Source of the DNA: PALSA-600 sp037142875
GTDB taxonomy: Bacteria > Actinomycetota > Thermoleophilia > Gaiellales > Gaiellaceae
Assembly (NCBI GenBank): GCA_037142875.1
Contig: JBAWZV010000006.1
Span: forward strand, 48,430-112,429
DNA length: 64,000 nucleotides
Direction of reading: 5' to 3'
Part shown: positions 50,882-58,895 of the stretch, one piece after another
Layout: the number at the start of each line of letters is the position of its first letter
Position numbering within the stretch: position 1 is the first letter of the stretch
Made by a program: the position numbers and the translations under genes
The notes under the pieces: model-generated
Database searches by the model: none
What the model was told of the DNA's origin: nothing
Seen by the model: only the letters and a program-made list of their open reading frames with translations

Positions 50882-51744
50882 ACCTCAACGCATCCGATAC
50901 CGCAGTCGTTCTCGACTCGACGGCAGACTTTCCCGACGCGCACGAGCGCTTTCCGAACTGGCGCGTGGTGCCGCTCTACGTCAACTTCGGAACGGTGAGC
51001 TATCGCGACGGCGTTGACATCGGGCCCGACGAGTTCTACAAGCGCCTCGCTGCGTCGGCCGAGTCACCGAGGACATCGCAGCCGACGCCGGCCGACTTCC
51101 TCACGGTTTACGACGCGCTCGCACCGACGTATCCGAACGTGATCTCGCTGCAGCTCTCCTCGACCCTCTCTGGAACATTTGCCAGCGCGCAGACGGCCGC
51201 CGGGTTGAGTGCTGCGGCCGTGCGGGTCTTCGATACGCGGTCGGTGGCGGCTGCAGTCGTCCTGCTCGGTCTCGCGATCCAGCGCCGGCTCGAGGCGGGG
51301 ACAACCGACCAGGAGATCGCGGCGCTCGTCGACCGCTTCTGCCGCGAACACCGTCTGTTCGCGACGTTCGAGACCCTCGAGTACCTCGCTCGCGGCGGGC
51401 GGATCGGCCGCGCCGCCGCTTTCGCCGGCGGCCTGCTCAACGTCCAGCCGATCCTGTCGCTCGAGGATGGCGAGCTCGTGCCGTTCAAACGGGTGAGAGG
51501 TGGGCAGAAGGCGATCGAGGAGCTCGGCGCGCTGCTTGTTGCCGAGACGGCCGACACGCCTTCTCTCCGGGTTGCGTTCGCGAACGCTGCCGCTCCGGAA
51601 CGGCTGGCAGCGCTCGAGGCGGTTGTTCGCCGTGTCCGGCCGCATGCGCAGGTCGAGGTTTCAACCTCTCTTGGGGCCGTTGTCGGGACCCACGCAGGGC
51701 CTGGAGCCCTGGGTCTCTTCTGGTTCGACGACCCGGAGGGGTAA
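50878..51744 (+). CDS. DegV-family fatty-acid-binding protein (FakB-like)
   Basis: A 288-residue DegV protein that binds a fatty acid and presents it to FakA. Family marks are VVLDSTADFPD, VVPLYVNFGTVSYRDGVDIG, the ligand-facing RTSQPTPADFLTVYDAL and LSSTLSGTFASAQTAA, and FATFETLEYLARGGRIGRAAAF. Last gene of the fakA-receiver-degV set. Confidence 0.92.
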   Translation: MNLNASDTAVVLDSTADFPDAHERFPNWRVVPLYVNFGTVSYRDGVDIGPDEFYKRLAASAESPRTSQPTPADFLTVYDALAPTYPNVISLQLSSTLSGTFASAQTAAGLSAAAVRVFDTRSVAAAVVLLGLAIQRRLEAGTTDQEIAALVDRFCREHRLFATFETLEYLARGGRIGRAAAFAGGLLNVQPILSLEDGELVPFKRVRGGQKAIEELGALLVAETADTPSLRVAFANAAAPERLAALEAVVRRVRPHAQVEVSTSLGAVVGTHAGPGALGLFWFDDPEG

Positions 51745-51763
51745 TGCCCGCCGGGTCGGGTCA

Positions 51764-51769
51764 TATACT
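51764..51769 (+). promoter_or_regulatory. Predicted -10 element of recG, leaderless start
   Basis: TATACT, close to the -10 consensus, ends 8 nt before the GTG at 51778. Confidence 0.5.
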
Positions 51770-51777
51770 CGGTCCCG

Positions 51778-53859
51778 GTGGTGACGATGGCCCGTACGGA
51801 GTCGGGTTTCTCCGGCCTGGTCCAGGACGGTAACTGGCCGCGGCCGCGCGGCTGGGCGCGCCCGGAGCGGCTTGCAGAGACCCTTGGAGCGCTCCCGGGC
51901 GTCGGGCCTGCACTCGCAAAACGGCTCCGGCTGCTGGGCCTCGCCACGGTCGACGACCTGCTGTTCCGGCGGCCGCGCCGTTACGAATCGGCTGCCGACG
52001 AGGTGCCGATCGCGCACGTCTGTGGTGAGGCGGAGGTCGCGATCGCGGGAACGGTCTCCGAGGTTCGCGTGCGGCGCACCTCCCGCCGACTCTCGCTCCT
52101 GACGGCACGGGTCACCGACCCGAGCGGGACGATCTCGGCGACCTGGTTCAACCAGCCGTGGCTGGTCGAGAGGCTCGTTCCCGGGGCCACCGTTCGCCTG
52201 CGCGGCAAGCTCGGGAAGTATGGATTCGACGTCAAGTCGTACGACCTCGGAGAGGCGCGGGCGACGGCCGACTTCGCCCCCGTCTACGGGGCCAGCGAGG
52301 CGGTTCCGTCCTTCAAGCTGCGCGAGCTCGAGCGCGCCGCGCTCGAGCTGCGCGTCTACGACGTCCTCGACCCGCTCCCGTCGCACCTCGAGCTGCCGCT
52401 TCGACGCGACGCCCTCGCTGCCGTCCACTTTCCCGTCGACCCGTCCCAGGCGGAGACCGCGCGGCGCAGGCTTGCTCTCGACGAGCTCGTGGCGCTGCAG
52501 CTCGCGGTGCTCCGGTCACGTGCCGAGGACGCGGTCGCCGACTCGCTTGGTGAGCCGGGCGAGCTCGTTGGTCGCTACGTGGCGTCGCTGCCGTTCGCCC
52601 TCACCGAGCATCAGCGCGCCGCGATCGTCGAGATCGACGCCGACCTCGCACGCACCGTTCCGATGCAGCGGCTGCTCCAGGGCGACGTCGGCTCGGGCAA
52701 GACGGTCGTCGCGCTCTACGCGCTCCTCCGTGCGGTCGAGACCGGCAGCCAGGGGGCGCTGATGGTGCCGACCGAGACACTCGCTGAGCAGCACTTCCTC
52801 ACCGTCGAGGCTCTCTGCACGCCGCTCGGGGTCAGGTGCGTGCTCCTGACGGGGGCGTCCGGCTCGAAGCGTCTGCGCGCCGAGCTCGCGAGCGGCGAGG
52901 CGCAGATCGCCGTCGGGACGCACGCGCTGATCCAGCGCGAGGTCGAGTTCGCCGATCTGGCTGTGGCGGTCGTCGACGAGCAGCATCGCTTCGGGGTCGA
53001 GCAGCGCAAGGCGCTCGCCGAGCGCCGGACGCCTCACGTGCTTCACATGACGGCAACGCCGATTCCCCGGACGCTCGCCCTGACGGTGTACGGCGACCTC
53101 GCGGTGACCGAGATCGCGAAGCCGCCGGCTGAGCGCAAGCCGATCATGACGGCGTGGGTGGGGGCGGAGCGGTCGAGCGAGGCCTACGGCAGGCTTCGGG
53201 TACACCTCGATGCGGGCCGCCAGGCGTACGTTGTCTGTCCGCTGATCGAGGCGTCGGAGACGACGCTTGCCCGCGCGGCCGAGCAGGAGGCCGAGCGCCT
53301 GCGCCGCGCCGAGCTCGCCGGGTACCGGGTCGGGCTTCTCCATGGCCGACTCAAGGCCGCCGAGCGGCGCGAGGTGATGCGCGCGTTCAAGGAGCGCGAG
53401 CTCGACGTGCTCGTTGCGACGACGGTGATCGAGGTCGGGGTCGACGTGCCGAACGCGACGATCATGATCATCCAGGAGGCCGATCGCTTCGGTCTCGCTC
53501 AGCTTCACCAGCTTCGCGGGCGGGTGGGGCGTGGCGCCGAGCAGTCCTACTGCCTCCTCGTGTCGCGGACGAAGGACGAGCTGACCGACTCTGCCCAGGC
53601 GCGACTCGAAGCACTCGTCTCCACGACCGACGGATTTGACCTGGCCGAGCGCGACCTCGAGCTGCGTGGCGAGGGCTCGTTCTTCGGCGCGCGTCAGTCG
53701 GGCCGGCTCGGCGATCTTCGCTTCACCTACCTCCGCGCGGACAGGGCGCTGCTTGAACGCGCCCGTGAGGTCGCTCGCTCGCTTGTCTCGGAGCAGGGCC
53801 CATGGCAGGACGCGGCCGACGAGCTGCTCGCCGACAACGACCTCACCGGTCTCGCGTGA
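51778..53859 (+). CDS. recG: ATP-dependent DNA helicase RecG
   Basis: Remodels stalled forks and recombination junctions. 693 residues: N-terminal wedge/OB domain (LPGVGPALAKRLRLLGLATVDDLLFRRPRRYE), Walker A GDVGSGKTV from residue 302, DEQH at 400-403, MTATPIPRTLALTVYGD, the C-terminal helicase lobe (ATTVIEVGVDVPNATIMII, QLRGRVGRG) and the TRG motif region FDLAERDLELRGEGSFFGARQSG. A GTG at 51781 and an ATG at 51787 are alternative starts; the position of TATACT favours the first GTG of a leaderless mRNA. Confidence 0.95.
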   Translation: MVTMARTESGFSGLVQDGNWPRPRGWARPERLAETLGALPGVGPALAKRLRLLGLATVDDLLFRRPRRYESAADEVPIAHVCGEAEVAIAGTVSEVRVRRTSRRLSLLTARVTDPSGTISATWFNQPWLVERLVPGATVRLRGKLGKYGFDVKSYDLGEARATADFAPVYGASEAVPSFKLRELERAALELRVYDVLDPLPSHLELPLRRDALAAVHFPVDPSQAETARRRLALDELVALQLAVLRSRAEDAVADSLGEPGELVGRYVASLPFALTEHQRAAIVEIDADLARTVPMQRLLQGDVGSGKTVVALYALLRAVETGSQGALMVPTETLAEQHFLTVEALCTPLGVRCVLLTGASGSKRLRAELASGEAQIAVGTHALIQREVEFADLAVAVVDEQHRFGVEQRKALAERRTPHVLHMTATPIPRTLALTVYGDLAVTEIAKPPAERKPIMTAWVGAERSSEAYGRLRVHLDAGRQAYVVCPLIEASETTLARAAEQEAERLRRAELAGYRVGLLHGRLKAAERREVMRAFKERELDVLVATTVIEVGVDVPNATIMIIQEADRFGLAQLHQLRGRVGRGAEQSYCLLVSRTKDELTDSAQARLEALVSTTDGFDLAERDLELRGEGSFFGARQSGRLGDLRFTYLRADRALLERAREVARSLVSEQGPWQDAADELLADNDLTGLA

Positions 53860-53920
53860 GTCGCAGAAGGTCAGCGTCGTGGTTGCCCCAGCGTCGCTGA
53901 AGCGCCACGCGAGTGAGGGG

Positions 53921-53926
53921 TAGGCT
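53921..53926 (+). promoter_or_regulatory. Predicted -10 element of rsmD, leaderless start
   Basis: TAGGCT ends 6 nt before the GTG at 53933. Confidence 0.45.
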
Positions 53927-53932
53927 CTCGCC

Positions 53933-54451
53933 GTGCGGATCATCGCGGGAAGCAAGCGGGGGCACCGGATCGACGCGCCGAAGGGGGACAAGACACGTCC
54001 GACCTCGGACTTCGTCCGGGAGTGCGTCTTCAACCTGATCGGCCCTGTCGACGGAGCCTCTGTGCTTGATCTCTACGCTGGCTCCGGCGCGCTGGGGATT
54101 GAAGCGCTCTCACGCGGTGCCGAGCGCGCCGTCTTCGTCGACGCCGATCGCGCCGCGTGCCGCGCGGTCGACGCGAACCTCGAGAAGTGCAAGCTGCAAG
54201 GGATCGTTCTCTGCCAGGACGTCCACCGGGCGCTCGGCGCCGACCGCGGCGGCTACGACCTGATCCTGGTCGACCCGCCGTACGACCAGACCGACCACAC
54301 GCGTCTCGCACCGCAGATCGCCCGTCTCCTCGCCCCCGACGGCCTGTTCGTCCTCCAGACACCGGCGTCGCTCGAGCCCACCCTCGAAGGACTGACCATC
54401 CGCACCTCGCGCAAGTACGGCTCCGCGAGGCTTACCCTGTTCGAGCTGTGA
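53933..54451 (+). CDS. rsmD: 16S rRNA m2G966 methyltransferase
   Basis: A 172-residue SAM-dependent methyltransferase: RIIAGSKRGHRIDAPKG at the start, the SAM loop DLYAGSGALGIEALSRGA and the catalytic VDPPYDQ (NPPY-type). Length and the pairing with coaD, with which it overlaps by 4 nt, are typical of the family across bacteria. Confidence 0.93.
   Translation: MRIIAGSKRGHRIDAPKGDKTRPTSDFVRECVFNLIGPVDGASVLDLYAGSGALGIEALSRGAERAVFVDADRAACRAVDANLEKCKLQGIVLCQDVHRALGADRGGYDLILVDPPYDQTDHTRLAPQIARLLAPDGLFVLQTPASLEPTLEGLTIRTSRKYGSARLTLFEL
54433..54438 (+). promoter_or_regulatory. Possible internal -10 element for coaD
   Basis: TACCCT ends 9 nt before the GTG at 54448; it lies within the rsmD coding end, so coaD may be made from two transcripts. 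Confidence 0.3.
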
Positions 54452-54963
54452 TCACCGCGATCTGCCCCGGCTCGTACGACCCCGTCACCAACGGGCACGT
54501 CGACGTGATCACGCGGGCGGCGCAGATCTTCGACCGCGTCGTCGTCGGCGTGGTCGGAAATCCGCAGCACAAGTCACCGACCTTCCCGCTCGAGGAGCGC
54601 GTCGAGCTGCTCAAGGAGGCGCTCGCTCCCGTCCGGAACGTCGAGGTCGACGTCTTCAGCGAGCTCGTCGTCGCGTTCGCCCGCCGCTGGGATGCCAAGG
54701 TGATCGTCAAGGGGCTCCGGGTGATCTCCGACTTCGAATGGGAGTTCCAGATGAACCAGCTCAACCGGCACCTTGCCCCGGAGATCGAGACGGTCTACGT
54801 GATGGCAAGCTCGCAGGTCAGCTTCGTCTCTTCAAGTGGCGTGAAGGAGATTGCCTCCTTCGGGGGAAATGTTGAGGAGCTCGTTCCAAAAGCCGTCGCG
54901 CGCCGCCTCCGGGAGCTCTTCCCGAACGGACGTGGTGGCACGCCAGTCAGCGATCAGGAGTAA
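54448..54963 (+). CDS. coaD: Phosphopantetheine adenylyltransferase
   Basis: Fourth step of coenzyme A synthesis. 171 residues with the nucleotidyltransferase motif PGSYDPVTNGHVDVI (TNGH, His17), IVKGLRVISDFEWEFQMNQLN and the C-terminal SSQVSFVSSSGVKEIASFGG. The GTG overlaps the rsmD stop. Confidence 0.95.
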   Translation: MITAICPGSYDPVTNGHVDVITRAAQIFDRVVVGVVGNPQHKSPTFPLEERVELLKEALAPVRNVEVDVFSELVVAFARRWDAKVIVKGLRVISDFEWEFQMNQLNRHLAPEIETVYVMASSQVSFVSSSGVKEIASFGGNVEELVPKAVARRLRELFPNGRGGTPVSDQE

Positions 54964-54977
54964 GCTTCAGCGAACGC

Positions 54978-55481
54978 ATGGACGTACTCGTTCTCATCGA
55001 CAAGCTCGACGACCTCGTACACAACGCGAAGGCCGTGCCCCTCACCGACCAGGTGCGGATCGACCGCGAGGAGATCTACGACATCCTCGACCAGATGCGT
55101 GCCACGATCCCCGAGGAGATCAAACAGGCCCGCTGGATCGTCAAGGAGCGTCAGGAGATGCTTGCCGAGGCCAAGCGCGAGCAGGACAGGCTCCTGCAGG
55201 AGGCCCGCGAGCAGGCCGTTCGTGAGGCGTCGCAGACGGAGATCGTGAAGCTCGCCGAGCGCCAGGCGCAGGAGATCATCGATGAGGCACGCCGCAACGC
55301 GCGGGAGATGCGCCTCGAGATGGAGGACTGGGCCGACGGGATGCTCGCCACCCTTGAGAACAATCTCGACAAGTTCCTCACCGCGGTACGCCGCGGCCGC
55401 GACCGTCTCCACGAGCGCTCGCAGGAAACCGTCGTCGCGGGTATCGGCCCGATCGACGTCGGCGACGACGGCGCGTACTAG
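54978..55481 (+). CDS. SepIVA-like coiled-coil septation protein
   Basis: A 167-residue, nearly continuous helix: VLVLIDKLDDLVHNAKAVPLTDQVRIDREEIYDILDQMRATIPEEI, then a coiled coil (ARWIVKERQEMLAEAKREQDRLLQEAREQAV) up to residue 130. The beginning and the position near DUF177, rnc, smc and ftsY match mycobacterial SepIVA (the gene beside the DUF177 gene), a DivIVA-related protein at the septum. The similarity is by pattern, so I leave the name off. TAAGCT sits 11 nt before the ATG. Confidence 0.7.
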   Translation: MDVLVLIDKLDDLVHNAKAVPLTDQVRIDREEIYDILDQMRATIPEEIKQARWIVKERQEMLAEAKREQDRLLQEAREQAVREASQTEIVKLAERQAQEIIDEARRNAREMRLEMEDWADGMLATLENNLDKFLTAVRRGRDRLHERSQETVVAGIGPIDVGDDGAY

Positions 55482-55496
55482 CCACCGGCCGCCGCG

Positions 55497-56135
55497 GTGA
55501 TCCGCAGGCTCCTCGCGCTGTTTCGCTCCGGCGTCTCGATCGAGGAGATCGATGCCTTCCGTCGTCCCGGCATCGACGCCTACGACCTGGCGGAGAGCCT
55601 TCCGGTCGGCTGGGCTCGCTACGCCGCCTGGAACGCCTTCGTCCTGCAGACCTACGGAGACAAGCTGATCGAGGCTGGCGAGTCCGACGGGTACGTCCCG
55701 GGGGAGATCGCGATCGTCGCACGGGGACTCTTCCGCCTCGTCGGGGAATGGCTCCTACGGGCGCGGCAGCTCGAGGCGACTCCGGCGCTGACGATGGACG
55801 TGGAGTTCCCAGGCGAGCTCCCGAACTGGCGGACGTCGATCAGGGAGTCCGACGAGCTCGCGGGGATGCGCGCAACCCTGGAGGCGCTGCGGGCGTGGGC
55901 TGCCTCGGATCTCGACCGCTTCGGCGGCGAGGAGACGGCGGAGGCGCGCCTCCGCGGCCGTCTCGCGGCCGTCGACTCCGCAATCGACACCGTGGATGCG
56001 CTCTGGACGTCCCGGCCGCCGGAGGAGCTGCGAGGAGGCATAGGGGACGCGCTCGTCGACGGCCTCGAACGCGCGAACCAGCTTGGTCAGCTGCTCGCCC
56101 AGCCGGCGCTCCTCGAGCGCGTCGCGCACGACTGA
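55497..56135 (+). CDS. Unknown helical protein
   Basis: A 212-residue acidic helical protein from GTG 55497, between the SepIVA-like and DUF177 genes. Landmarks are VSIEEIDAFRRPGIDAYDLAESLPVGWARYAAWNAFVLQTYGDKL at the N-terminus and a C-terminal helix LVDGLERANQLGQLLAQPALLERV. I do not recognise it. The 15-nt gap from the previous stop suggests co-transcription, which hints at a division or envelope link. Confidence 0.6.
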   Translation: MIRRLLALFRSGVSIEEIDAFRRPGIDAYDLAESLPVGWARYAAWNAFVLQTYGDKLIEAGESDGYVPGEIAIVARGLFRLVGEWLLRARQLEATPALTMDVEFPGELPNWRTSIRESDELAGMRATLEALRAWAASDLDRFGGEETAEARLRGRLAAVDSAIDTVDALWTSRPPEELRGGIGDALVDGLERANQLGQLLAQPALLERVAHD

Positions 56136-56151
56136 CGCCCCCTCTGCTCGG

Positions 56152-56157
56152 TACGCT
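56152..56157 (+). promoter_or_regulatory. Predicted -10 element, leaderless start
   Basis: TACGCT ends 6 nt before the GTG at 56164. Confidence 0.45.
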
Positions 56158-56163
56158 GCATCC

Positions 56164-56670
56164 GTGACGAGCTTCAACCTTCGCCAGGTGAAGCTGCGTC
56201 CGGGCGAGCAGCACCGGGAGGCTCTGGAGGTTGAGCTGCCGGCGTTCGAGTTCGGTGGGCAGCGCTACGTGCCGGTGCCGGAGACGGTGACCGCCGACTT
56301 CGTGATCGATCGCGCGCTCACCGGCACGGTCTTCGGTCTCACGTTCGCAACGCACCTTCAGGGGCCGTGCTACCGCTGCCTGGGGGATGCGTTCCTGGAC
56401 ATTCCGGTGAAGGCTCGCGAGTACCAGGCCGAGTCGCCCGACGATGAGGAGCTGACGACGCCGTATGTCGCCGCCGACCAGCTCGATGTCTCGGCGTGGG
56501 CTCGTGACAACGTCGCTCTCGCGTTGCCCGAGAAGATCCTCTGTCGGAAGGGCTGCGCGGGGCTCTGTGCGACCTGTGGAGCGAGTCTGAACGACAACCC
56601 ACACGAGCACGACGCTCCCCCCGGAGACTCGCGCTGGTCGGCACTTGACGGTCTCCGCGGCCTCTTGTAG
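56164..56670 (+). CDS. DUF177 (YceD) family protein
   Basis: A 168-residue protein of the YceD/DUF177 family, in its usual place just before rpmF. Cys69 and Cys72 (CYRC) and Cys127, Cys131, Cys135 and Cys138 (CRKGCAGLCATCG) could bind zinc. In other organisms YceD is linked to 23S rRNA or ribosome assembly. The GTG at 56164 is the first start compatible with the domain. Confidence 0.88.
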   Translation: MTSFNLRQVKLRPGEQHREALEVELPAFEFGGQRYVPVPETVTADFVIDRALTGTVFGLTFATHLQGPCYRCLGDAFLDIPVKAREYQAESPDDEELTTPYVAADQLDVSAWARDNVALALPEKILCRKGCAGLCATCGASLNDNPHEHDAPPGDSRWSALDGLRGLL

Positions 56671-56701
56671 CTCGCGTCAGCTACAGTTTCGGCCGCTTAC
56701 C

Positions 56702-56887
56702 ATGGCAGTCCCAAAAAGGAAAACCTCAAAGTCCCGTCGCGACAAGCGTCGGGCGACGCACGCGATCGAGGCGCCGCGGGTCAACACGTGCCCGCAGTGC
56801 AACTCGCCCAAGCTTCCTCATCGGGTTTGCCCGACCTGCGGCACGTACAAGGGCCGCGAGGTCATTCCCATCCGTTTCGGGGGGTAA
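56702..56887 (+). CDS. rpmF: 50S ribosomal protein L32 (zinc form)
   Basis: A 61-residue protein: AVPKRKTSKSRRDKRRATH at the start, then a zinc ribbon with Cys30, Cys33, Cys43 and Cys46 (CPQC...CPTC). Followed by plsX after 3 nt, the classical rpmF-plsX pair. TACAGT at 56681-56686 may be its promoter. Confidence 0.96.
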   Translation: MAVPKRKTSKSRRDKRRATHAIEAPRVNTCPQCNSPKLPHRVCPTCGTYKGREVIPIRFGG

Positions 56888-56890
56888 CCC

Positions 56891-57880
56891 GTGACTCGCG
56901 TCGCGGTTGACGCCCTCGGTGGCGACCGCGCCCCTGCTGAGATCGTCGCAGGCGCGCTCGAGGCGGCAGCCGACGGCATCGACGTCGTGCTCTTCGGGCC
57001 CGCCGGGTTGGAGACGGGTGGACTTGAGCTCGTCGAGACGACCGACGTGATCGAGATGGCAGAGAAGCCGGCCGAGGCAGTGCGCGCGAAGCCGAACTCG
57101 TCGCTCGTCGCCGCGGTTCGGTCTGTTGCCGACGGCACGACCGACGCCGTCGTCTCGGCCGGGAACACCGGCGCTGTTCTCGCGGCCGGTCTGCTGCATC
57201 TCCGGCGTCTTCCTGGTGTCCTCCGTCCGGCGATCGCGGTTCCGATTCCGGCGCGCCTGAAGCCAACCCTTCTCCTTGACGGCGGCGCGAACGCCGACAG
57301 CCGCCCCGAGCACCTCGTCCAGTTCGGCGTGATGGGCTCGATCCTGTCGCAGGAGCTGCTCGGCGTCGAGAACCCCGAGGTGCGCCTCCTCTCGATCGGC
57401 GAGGAGCCCGAGAAGGGCGACCAGATCACGATCGAGGCGCACGAGCTGCTGCGCGACGAGACGGGCCTCAATTTCCTCGGGAACGCCGAGGGGCGTGACC
57501 TGCTCCGCGGCACCTCGGACGTGATCGTCACGGGCGGCTTCACCGGAAACCTCGCGCTGAAGCTGCTCGAGGGCACGATCAAGGAGCTACTCGACGCGCT
57601 CCGCGAGGAGATCTCGGCGACCCCGCGCGGCAAGATCGGCGGCCTTCTTATCCGTCCGGCCGCCCGTCGCCTGCGGACGCGGCTCGACCCCGACACCTAC
57701 GGCGGTGCGTACCTGATCGGCCTTCGTGGTCTGGCCGTGATCTCGCACGGCAACGCCGGAAGGACGGCGATCGGGAACGCGATTCGGCTCGCGGCCCGCG
57801 GTGTCGACAACCGCGTTGTCGATCGTCTGGCGGAGCGTCTGCCCTATCGCGACCGCCGCGAAGAGTCGCAAGGCACCTGA
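56891..57880 (+). CDS. plsX: Phosphate acyltransferase PlsX
   Basis: Makes acyl-phosphate from acyl-ACP for the PlsX-PlsY route of phospholipid synthesis. 329 residues: VAVDALGGDRAPAEIVAGAL, VSAGNTGAVLAAGLLHLRRLPGVLRPAIAVPIP, LLDGGANADSRPEHLVQFGVMG and DVIVTGGFTGNLALKLLEG are all diagnostic. Shares a unit with rpmF and probably feeds from acyl-phosphate also made by FakA. plsY is not in the window. Confidence 0.96.
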   Translation: MTRVAVDALGGDRAPAEIVAGALEAAADGIDVVLFGPAGLETGGLELVETTDVIEMAEKPAEAVRAKPNSSLVAAVRSVADGTTDAVVSAGNTGAVLAAGLLHLRRLPGVLRPAIAVPIPARLKPTLLLDGGANADSRPEHLVQFGVMGSILSQELLGVENPEVRLLSIGEEPEKGDQITIEAHELLRDETGLNFLGNAEGRDLLRGTSDVIVTGGFTGNLALKLLEGTIKELLDALREEISATPRGKIGGLLIRPAARRLRTRLDPDTYGGAYLIGLRGLAVISHGNAGRTAIGNAIRLAARGVDNRVVDRLAERLPYRDRREESQGT

Positions 57881-57898
57881 TCACGTCGTGGCGCGCGG

Positions 57899-57904
57899 TA
57901 TGAT
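57899..57904 (+). promoter_or_regulatory. Predicted -10 element of acpP
   Basis: TATGAT, 36 nt before the ATG at 57941; here a real leader with GAGAGGTG as ribosome-binding site is present. Confidence 0.5.
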
Positions 57905-57940
57905 CGGCGCGCTCCCGCCCCCAATACCTAGAGAGGTGTC

Positions 57941-58186
57941 ATGGCAGCGTCCCGCGAAGAGGTCTACGAGCGCGTCAAGGAAGTTCTGACCGATCAGCTC
58001 GGTGTCGATGAAAGCGCCATCAACGAGGAGGCGCATTTCCAGGATGACCTCGATGCCGACTCGCTCGATCTGGTCGAGCTGATCATGGAGCTCGAGGATC
58101 AGTTCGGAATCAAGATCTCCGATGAAGACGCCCAGAAGATCACCACCGTTCGCCAGGCAGTCGACTACGTCTCTGCGCTCCAGTAA
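57941..58186 (+). CDS. acpP: Acyl carrier protein
   Basis: An 81-residue acidic four-helix protein. Ser41 in DDLDADSLDLVELIME carries the phosphopantetheine arm. Four-helix length and the EDQFGIKISDEDAQKITTV segment are typical of fatty acid ACP. It is followed by rnc, whose most likely ATG lies inside acpP. Confidence 0.97.
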   Translation: MAASREEVYERVKEVLTDQLGVDESAINEEAHFQDDLDADSLDLVELIMELEDQFGIKISDEDAQKITTVRQAVDYVSALQ

Positions 58187-58859
58187 CGGTCTTCTCGAAC
58201 TGATCGACGCGCTGCCGCCCGAACGGGCAGCGGCTGCGTTCACCCATTCCAGCTGGGCGGCCGAGAGGATCGAGTCGTACGAACGACTCGAGTTCCTCGG
58301 CGACTCGGTGCTTGAGCTCGTGATCGCCCATGCGCTGTACGAACGGTTTCCTGACTACAGCGAGGGGCAGCTTGCGAAGCTTCGCTCGCACGTGGTCTCA
58401 CGTGCGAGCTGCGCCGTGGTCGCCGAGGAGCTTCGCCTCGGCGACCGGCTGCTGGCCGAGGCGTCCGGGCCGGACACCGAGGAGCAGCGCGGCCTCGTCC
58501 ACAACCGCAATATCCTCGCGGCGATCCTCGAGGCCGTTCTCGCGGCGCTCTACCTGGAGCATGGCTTCGGGCCGATCGCGCCGGCGATCGTCGAGGCGTT
58601 CGGAAGCCGGATCGACTACGCCCTCTCCAACCAGGTAGACCACAAGACCGAGCTGCAGGAGACGGTCGCCCGGCTCGGCCGGACGGTCGCCTACTTCGTG
58701 CTCGACGCTGTCGGGCCGGCCCACAAGCGGACGTTCACGATGGCCGCAACGATCGACGGCGAGCAGGCTGGGACGGGTGTGGGGAGCTCGAAGAAGGCGG
58801 CCGAGCAGCTCGCTGCGCGCGAGGCGCTCGAGTGGCTTGCACGCGATCTTCCTGCGTAG
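58122..58859 (+). CDS. rnc: Ribonuclease III
   Basis: Cuts double-stranded RNA, including rRNA precursors. The catalytic domain has the signature ERLEFLGDSVLEL (54-66 from the ATG) and the second acidic site near ILAAILEAVLAALYLEHG. The C-terminal dsRBD spans about 172-240 (DHKTELQETVARLGRT...GVGSSKKAAEQLAAREALEWL). The start is unclear: the only ATG is at 58122, 65 nt inside acpP, and adds about 26 residues that do not look like RNase III. A CTG at 58200 would give a more typical N-terminus. Confidence 0.93.
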   Translation: MKTPRRSPPFARQSTTSLRSSNGLLELIDALPPERAAAAFTHSSWAAERIESYERLEFLGDSVLELVIAHALYERFPDYSEGQLAKLRSHVVSRASCAVVAEELRLGDRLLAEASGPDTEEQRGLVHNRNILAAILEAVLAALYLEHGFGPIAPAIVEAFGSRIDYALSNQVDHKTELQETVARLGRTVAYFVLDAVGPAHKRTFTMAATIDGEQAGTGVGSSKKAAEQLAAREALEWLARDLPA

Positions 58860-58895
58860 GAGGGCCGTCCGCCGCCGAAGTCAGACTTCCGGCGC

